From contig NC_081841.1 of assembly GCF_963259705.1 (NCBI RefSeq), positions 116,410,979 through 116,474,978 of the forward strand: a stretch of DNA of 64,000 nucleotides, read 5' to 3'. Made by a program: the position numbers and the translations under genes. Below are positions 63,871 through 64,000 of this stretch, one piece after another. The notes below the pieces were generated by a model. That model was given only the letters and a program-made list of their open reading frames with translations. It was not told the DNA's origin and did no database searches. Position 1 is the first letter of the stretch. Each line of letters opens with the position of its first letter. This DNA is from Myotis daubentonii (Eukaryota > Chordata > Mammalia > Chiroptera > Vespertilionidae).

Positions 63871-64000
63871 TTCAGAAATAAATCAGGAAATGTGTTTAGA
63901 GCCAAAACTTAAAACTTCTTGTCCAAGTTTCAAATACAGTGTTACTATATACAGACTATAATTACAGAACAATTTACTTGCAATATGGACAAATCACAAA

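Overview
The window is mammalian nuclear DNA, almost certainly from a vesper bat (Vespertilionidae). The basis is the repeat content: many tRNA-derived VES-type SINEs, more than a dozen HeliBat-type Helitrons (5' TC...AATAAAAG..., 3' hairpin ...GTGCACCGGGCCTCTAG), hAT MITEs and a SPIN element. Species cannot be read from this alone.

One host gene is present: SUPT20H (SPT20 homolog, also FAM48A or p38IP), a subunit of the SAGA coactivator complex. It runs on the + strand from a CpG-rich promoter near 17.8-18.2 kb to beyond the right edge. I place a mostly non-coding exon 2 whose last three bases are the ATG (20272-20274), followed by 20 further coding exons up to 62844. All have consensus AG/GT borders and compatible phases, giving 698 codons without a stop. 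The gene's 3' end lies outside the window. No other host gene was found.

Layout: 1-17.7 kb is intergenic and consists almost wholly of nested transposons: a hAT remnant filled with other insertions; two half-L1 (HAL1-like: 5'UTR-ORF1-3' tail, no ORF2) elements, one with an intact 288-codon ORF1 and a perfect 16-bp target duplication; an old antisense L1; and several Helitrons. 17.8-18.4 kb is the promoter. From 20 to 64 kb the SUPT20H exons are separated by introns carrying VES SINEs, Helitrons, two more HAL1-like copies, hAT MITEs, SPIN, L2, MIR and MER5-like relics.

The most interesting material is in the transposons. A two-part Helitron occurs at three loci (25.1, 37.0 and 43.0 kb) with the same internal junction, where the upstream unit has lost its terminal G; it appears to have moved as one compound unit. 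Two other Helitron pairs are joined directly as CTAG/TCCTATATAATA with no host base between them. The HAL1-like copies carry two unrelated 3' tails, both joined at the same purine-rich tract after ORF1. Repeat family names come from remembered consensus features, not from a database search, and most element borders are good to about 5-20 bp unless a target-site duplication is given.
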